Source: Candidatus Fermentibacteraceae bacterium (GTDB lineage Bacteria > Fermentibacterota > Fermentibacteria > Fermentibacterales > JCC-6). From it: a stretch of DNA of 7,257 bases. A program made the translations under genes and the position numbers. This document shows, piece by piece, positions 6,479-7,257 of the stretch. A model generated the notes under the pieces. The model saw nothing but the letters and a program-made list of their open reading frames with translations. It had not been told where the DNA came from and did no database searches. Position 1 is the stretch's first letter. Every line of letters begins with the position of its first letter. The stretch spans positions 1 through 7,257 of the forward strand of contig JAGGYZ010000259.1 of NCBI GenBank assembly GCA_021162285.1, in the 5' to 3' direction.

Positions 6479-7171
6479 CTAAAGGTTTCCAAGAATAAGA
6501 GTTATCGGCCAGTTTTTTCCTGTACAGTAGAGGGTTCCGTCATGATTAAGAGCAATCCCGTTGAGCACACCTCCAGAGGGTGGCCTGACACTTCTTAGTG
6601 TGATGAATCTTTCCACCATGCCGGAAACAGGGCTTATGAACAGAATTCTTTCCGTTCCCCATTGATTTGCAAGAATCAAACCATCAACATATTCCAGTTC
6701 ATTGAGGAAGTTCTGCGGCTGACCGTTCAATGTAACTGAAACAGAGTCGATTACGGCGAAAGTCGAGATATCTCTGAACCGGAGAACTGAACTGCCGTCA
6801 CTCTGAGCAAGGTACTCTCCTGTGTTGCAGATACCCCAGCCCTCTGTGTTAAGAAACAGTTCATCTTTAATTTCCATGGTCCAGGGGTTTATCAGATATG
6901 CTGTGTGCTCTCTCCATGTGAGCAGGCAGACTGTGGAATCGTCAATAAATGTGAAACCTTCTGCGAAGACTGAATCAGGAAATCTAAGCATGTCCAGAAC
7001 TTCACCGGTTTCAATGTCTGTTCTCCTGAAAGAGGACTGACCGTATCTGCCGGCGCTTTCCCACAGGTAACCGCTGTGGATTTCAAATCCCTGGGTAAAT
7101 GCGCCCGGGTCGTGGGGAACCACCCCTGAAACACCGGGCGCAGAGCATATCAGTAAAATCAGATAAAGGAT
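6479..7171 (-). CDS. Glutaminyl-peptide cyclotransferase (plant/bacterial beta-propeller type)
   Basis: This enzyme converts N-terminal glutamine of peptides to pyroglutamate with release of ammonia (EC 2.3.2.5), outside the cytoplasm. Family hallmarks appear in order: HDPGAFTQGF, ESAGRYGQSSFR, FAEGFTFIDD with CLLTWRE, TEGWGIC, LNELEYVDGLILANQWGT, LNGIALNHDGTLYCTGKNWP. These define the five-bladed propeller family (Pfam Glu_cyclase_2 type), not the zinc-dependent animal type. The start is problematic. The first standard start is GTG at 7123, right before the domain. However, the same frame upstream encodes an obvious signal peptide (LYLILLICSAPGVSG), with no ATG, GTG or TTG before a TAG at 7193-7195. 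I place the start tentatively at ATC 7171. It overlaps the TAA of the upstream gene as TAATC, with GGAAG 9 nt before it. The stop is TAG at 6479. A preceding-residue I makes the LLIC stretch a poor lipobox. Confidence 0.85.
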   Translation of the reverse strand: MLYLILLICSAPGVSGVVPHDPGAFTQGFEIHSGYLWESAGRYGQSSFRRTDIETGEVLDMLRFPDSVFAEGFTFIDDSTVCLLTWREHTAYLINPWTMEIKDELFLNTEGWGICNTGEYLAQSDGSSVLRFRDISTFAVIDSVSVTLNGQPQNFLNELEYVDGLILANQWGTERILFISPVSGMVERFITLRSVRPPSGGVLNGIALNHDGTLYCTGKNWPITLILGNL

Positions 7172-7257
7172 TACCGTCTGCTTCCGGAAGAACTATCGGT
7201 GAAACCTGTTCCCGTGGAACCTGAAGAGGTTCGTCCCGAGTCTGATCTGCCTGTTCC
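7171..7257 (-). CDS. 3' end of an unidentified upstream gene, Ser/Gly/Thr-rich C-terminus (partial)
   Basis: The last 28 codons of a possible - strand gene end at TAA (7171-7173). The product is low-complexity, rich in Ser, Gly, Thr and Arg (for example GRTSSGSTGTGF), and ends in SGSRR. Its stop abuts the proposed start of the cyclase in a TAATC arrangement, which supports this frame as coding. A second frame is also open across this stretch and ends at 7083. It reads less repetitively, so the choice is not certain. Too little is present to name a family. Confidence 0.4.
   Translation of the reverse strand, partial: GTGRSDSGRTSSGSTGTGFTDSSSGSRR

Overview
The window looks like a chromosomal segment from a Gram-negative, didermic bacterium of the FCB superphylum or a related candidate phylum (Fermentibacteria, Cloacimonadota, WOR-3 or Eisenbacteria type). 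That placement is inferred from style: a large gingipain-like C25 peptidase with CARDB and VCBS/FG-GAP modules, secreted beta-propeller proteins ending in Por-secretion-like C-terminal tails, and moderate GC content. No marker gene fixes the taxonomy.

Layout. Positions 1-5057 (+ strand) hold two genes. The first is a C25-family cysteine peptidase whose 5' end lies outside the window. It overlaps by 4 bp (ATGA) a second gene encoding a secreted propeller-like protein with a sorting-type tail. From 5058 everything reads on the - strand, so the + unit converges on it. Between them lies a tRNA-Asn(GTT) with encoded CCA, its own sigma70-like promoter and a Rho-independent terminator. Positions 5335-6312 (-) encode a second tail-bearing, NHL/SMP-30-like secreted propeller. 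Its single reading frame is broken by one in-frame TGA, so it appears as two ORFs. It has a strong Shine-Dalgarno, a plausible promoter with an inverted repeat in its spacer, and its own terminator. Positions 6479-7171 (-) encode a glutaminyl-peptide cyclotransferase of the plant/bacterial (beta-propeller) type. Its signal-peptide coding continues upstream of the first standard start codon. The last ~87 bases are probably the 3' end of another - strand gene rich in Ser, Gly and Thr.

How the genes may work together. All of the protein genes appear to act outside the cytoplasm, apart from the small fragment at the right edge, which cannot be placed. Two carry C-terminal tails resembling type IX secretion sorting domains. 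The C25 peptidase has no such tail, but it is translationally coupled to a protein that has one. Glutaminyl cyclase makes N-terminal pyroglutamate on exported proteins. A common theme of cell-surface protein export and maturation is reasonable, but it is inferred from family knowledge, not demonstrated by the sequence.

The points most worth a second look are the lone in-frame TGA at 5959-5961, the missing standard start of the cyclase with a TAATC junction at 7169-7173, the peptidase that lacks a tail but is coupled to a tail-bearing partner, and the His/Arg-rich insertion next to the catalytic Cys. I found no CRISPR array, insertion sequence or rRNA.
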